A stretch of DNA of 64,000 nucleotides from Bacteroides luhongzhouii. Its GTDB lineage: Bacteria; Bacteroidota; Bacteroidia; Bacteroidales; Bacteroidaceae. A program made the position numbers and the translations under genes. Shown here in pieces: positions 62,092 through 64,000 of the stretch. Where the stretch lies: NCBI RefSeq assembly GCF_009193295.2, contig NZ_CP059973.1, positions 5,084,001-5,148,000 of the forward strand, written 5' to 3'. The notes below the pieces were generated by a model that searched no databases, was not told the DNA's origin, and worked only from the letters and a program-made list of their open reading frames with translations. Every line of letters begins with the position of its first letter. The first letter of the stretch is position 1.

Positions 62092-62912
62092 GGTAATTTC
62101 TGTTTCTTGAAGCAATCTGACAACAAAGCCGCAAAAGGAGTATCATACACCCGTGCTTTCTTAACACAGGTTTTTACACAGGCACAACACTTAATACATT
62201 TAACTTCATCCGTATGTAGTTCATCCCCTTTCGTTATAGCCCCTGCCGGACAATGAACTACACACAGCCCACAATGGGTACACAAATTTTCATCCTCCAC
62301 CCAAGGTGTGCGGGGAAGCGGCGTTCCACTTTTACGCAACTTGATAACTTTCCTCAAAAAACGGAACAAAGGAAAGAATGGCTGACTCGGACGTTTGATA
62401 GCACGTACATCTACCGGATAAAGGGTATCCATACTATCGGCAGTCTGTATTTTTTCCATGATTTTCTTCCCAAATTCCGCAGCAAAGGCTAAATCCGACT
62501 CATCAGGACGTCCCATCGCAATCGGATGTTTATCAGTACTATATGAATGTTCTCCAATAAAAGTTGCCCCAGCAATCACTTTCAATCCATGAGGAATAGC
62601 AAAAGCATCCAATTCCATTAAAGCTTTTTCATAAGCACGGTTTCCATACACCACCACCAAAACGGTCGGAGTATCCACTCCCCGAATGTACTGCAAACGC
62701 TCCATTGCCAGAGGAGCGACATGACCTCCATACACAGGCACTACAATAACGGCCAAAGCAGATGCAGGAATTACAATTTCATCTGCAATCTGCTGCGTCA
62801 CATTAATAGGAAAGATATTTTTTATGCCCGTGCCGTGAACAATCGCTTCCGCAACTTGTTTAGATGTGTGTGTAGGCGAAAAATAAATTAAATGAGCTTC
62901 ATTTACTGTCAT
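62076..62912 (-). CDS. EFR1-family ferredoxin-flavodoxin protein
   Basis: 278 aa from [20 protein letters not shown]; a far-upstream ATG in the same frame runs through non-coding sequence. N-terminal flavodoxin-like half (phosphate loop SPTHTSKQ, then [20 protein letters not shown]) and C-terminal two 4Fe-4S clusters: [12 protein letters not shown] and [15 protein letters not shown]. An electron carrier between NAD(P)H or ferredoxin pools; partner unknown. Overlaps tilS by 16 bp at the 3' end. Confidence 0.9.
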   Translation of the reverse strand: MTVNEAHLIYFSPTHTSKQVAEAIVHGTGIKNIFPINVTQQIADEIVIPASALAVIVVPVYGGHVAPLAMERLQYIRGVDTPTVLVVVYGNRAYEKALMELDAFAIPHGLKVIAGATFIGEHSYSTDKHPIAMGRPDESDLAFAAEFGKKIMEKIQTADSMDTLYPVDVRAIKRPSQPFFPLFRFLRKVIKLRKSGTPLPRTPWVEDENLCTHCGLCVVHCPAGAITKGDELHTDEVKCIKCCACVKTCVKKARVYDTPFAALLSDCFKKQKLPQTIL

Positions 62913-62992
62913 ACTATTTTCTTTTATGTAGCAAAGATACACTTTTACGTGGAAAAAAATGGTTGATTGTTCATGAAACCAAAAAAAATTAT

Positions 62993-63000
62993 TATCTTTG
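62993..63000 (+). promoter_or_regulatory. -7 box of rho
   Basis: TATCTTTG with TTG boxes about 23 bp upstream (62963-62969). It yields a leader of about 140 nt before the rho ATG at 63148, in keeping with rho genes that regulate themselves through their leader. Confidence 0.55.
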
Positions 63001-63147
63001 CCCCGTTGAAACATTCTACGATTCAACATATACATCCCTAATTCAGAATAAAAAACAAAACGTATGCTTGCATATCTGTAGCCATGAGCTGTAGTAATGC
63101 TGTCCATAATTCAGCAAAAAAGAAATATTAATAACTTACCATACTAT

Positions 63148-64000
63148 ATGTATAACATTATCCAATTAAACGACAAAAATCTGTCGGAACTTCAAGTTAT
63201 TGCCAAAGAGTTAGGCATAAAAAAAGCAGACTCATACAAAAAAGAAGACCTTGTTTATAAGATACTCGATGAACAGGCTATTGTAGGAGCTACTAAGAAA
63301 GTTGCCGCAGATAAACTCAAAGAAGAACGCAAAAATGAAGAACAAAAGAAAAAGCGTTCACGGGTAGCTCCTACCAAAAAAGAAGACAAGGTAGTTTCCG
63401 CAACAAAGAGTGGAGAGGTTAGTAAAACAAAAGAAGCCACTCCTGCAAAAGCACAACAACCTTCCAAGAAAGAAGAAAGTACAAACAAAGAAAAAGAAGC
63501 TCCTGTTGTAGAAGTTAAAGCAGAAAACACAGCAGCTCCCAAGCGTAAAGTAGGCCGTCCACGTAAAGGCGCTGACACAGAAGAGAAGAAAGAAGTAGAA
63601 AATGCAAAACCAACTGTTCCCAAAGTAGTGGAAACTAAGCTTGTTGTTGCAGAGAAAACTACTGAAACGAAAGAAAAAGCTGCTCCAGTACAACAGCCGA
63701 CTGCTGAAAAGAAAACAAAAAGCAAACCGGCTACAGAAACAAATAAACCAGCCGCAGAGCCAAACAAACCTGCTGTAGAGAAAAAGGTTATAGATAAACC
63801 ACAAAAGAAAGCCGCACCCGTTATCGACGAGGAAAGCAATATCTTATCCAGCGTTGACGATGATGATTTTATTCCAATCGAAGATCTGCCTTCTGAAAAA
63901 ATAGAGCTTCCTACCGAACTCTTCGGCAAATTCGAAGCAACTAAAACAGAACCTGTACAAACAGCGTCTGAACAACCGTCTCATCCTCAACAACAACCAT
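63148..64000 (+). CDS. rho: Transcription termination factor Rho (N-terminal part, cut by window end)
   Basis: 284 codons visible, starting MYNIIQLNDKNLSELQVIAK with the Rho N-terminal helix-bundle domain (ELGIKKADSYKKEDLVYKIL, 1-45). From about 50 on there is a long low-complexity insert rich in Lys, Glu, Ala, Pro and Thr (KRKVGRPRKGADTEEKKEVE contains an AT-hook-like GRPRK). The RNA-binding and ATPase domains lie beyond the window. Such inserts occur in Rho of Bacteroidetes and some actinobacteria and can bind RNA or drive condensation. Confidence 0.9.
   Translation, partial: MYNIIQLNDKNLSELQVIAKELGIKKADSYKKEDLVYKILDEQAIVGATKKVAADKLKEERKNEEQKKKRSRVAPTKKEDKVVSATKSGEVSKTKEATPAKAQQPSKKEESTNKEKEAPVVEVKAENTAAPKRKVGRPRKGADTEEKKEVENAKPTVPKVVETKLVVAEKTTETKEKAAPVQQPTAEKKTKSKPATETNKPAAEPNKPAVEKKVIDKPQKKAAPVIDEESNILSSVDDDDFIPIEDLPSEKIELPTELFGKFEATKTEPVQTASEQPSHPQQQP

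Noticed and set aside
62913..63107. 65-residue upstream extension of the EFR1-type protein
   Set aside because: It crosses the rho promoter region and shows no protein-like sequence; [12 protein letters not shown] is the family start.
63255..63929. 224-codon Ser/Phe-rich ORF opposite rho
   Set aside because: Low-complexity mirror of the Lys/Glu/Ala-rich rho insert; no start context or family.

Overview
The window looks like a gut Bacteroides chromosome (B. thetaiotaomicron/ovatus group). The evidence is the AT-leaning base composition, SusC/SusD-type outer-membrane genes, many TAnnTTTG promoters with a TTG/TTTG box 19-21 bp upstream, and several Bacteroidales-only families. I see no prophage, conjugative element or CRISPR array. 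Most of the window is ordinary core genome; the unusual material sits in the gaps between genes.

Region by region. 1-9.3 kb (minus): an efflux locus with HlyD-type adaptor, LolD/MacB-type ATPase, GIN-domain protein, two FtsX permeases, a sensor kinase and a TolC-type channel cut by the window edge; two sigma-54-like promoters with identical geometry lie before the adaptor and the TolC gene. 9.4-11.8 kb: NDH-2 and a LysM glucosaminidase. 11.9-15.4 kb (plus): cytidine deaminase, then an AraC regulator, a DUF417 membrane protein and an RclA-like flavoprotein resembling the reactive-chlorine (rcl) genes of E. coli. 15.4-20 kb: an ABC-F protein behind a five-codon leader ORF, a composite MITE-like repeat, NudC and a DUF418 protein. 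20.3-25.5 kb (minus): phosphohexomutase, C69 dipeptidase, M23 peptidase. 25.7-33.1 kb (plus): metzincin-type protease with a SusC/SusD pair. 33.3-35.5 kb: a long rod-like RNA candidate, a WG-repeat protein and alanine dehydrogenase. 35.4-41.0 kb (minus): FabK-like reductase, an ECF sigma operon, NadC with DUF4783. 41.1-45.5 kb: RlmH, an HD hydrolase, and queuosine genes (QueF, QueC, YhhQ transporter) with a likely preQ1-I riboswitch. 45.6-55.9 kb: porins, D-lactate dehydrogenase, pirin, PdxH, an MBL hydrolase, DUF4468, a glyoxalase, a methyltransferase and a TlpA-like lipoprotein. 56-58 kb: tRNA-Thr, an intact ISAon1-type insertion sequence with target duplication, tRNA-Cys. 58-64 kb: FeoAB with its Cys-rich partner, TilS, an EFR1 ferredoxin-flavodoxin protein, and the 5' part of rho.

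The most striking pattern is in the noncoding DNA. Three separate intergenic regions (15414-15501, 43049-43180, 55124-55211) each hold a short degenerate tandem array with exactly the same 22-bp period. The repeated word differs at each site, but each array carries its word in both orientations. I do not recognise this repeat class, and it is my best candidate for something undescribed. Other leads are the paired sigma-54-like promoters, the preQ1-I riboswitch, the rod-like RNA at 33.3 kb and the nested repeat element at 17.4-17.9 kb.
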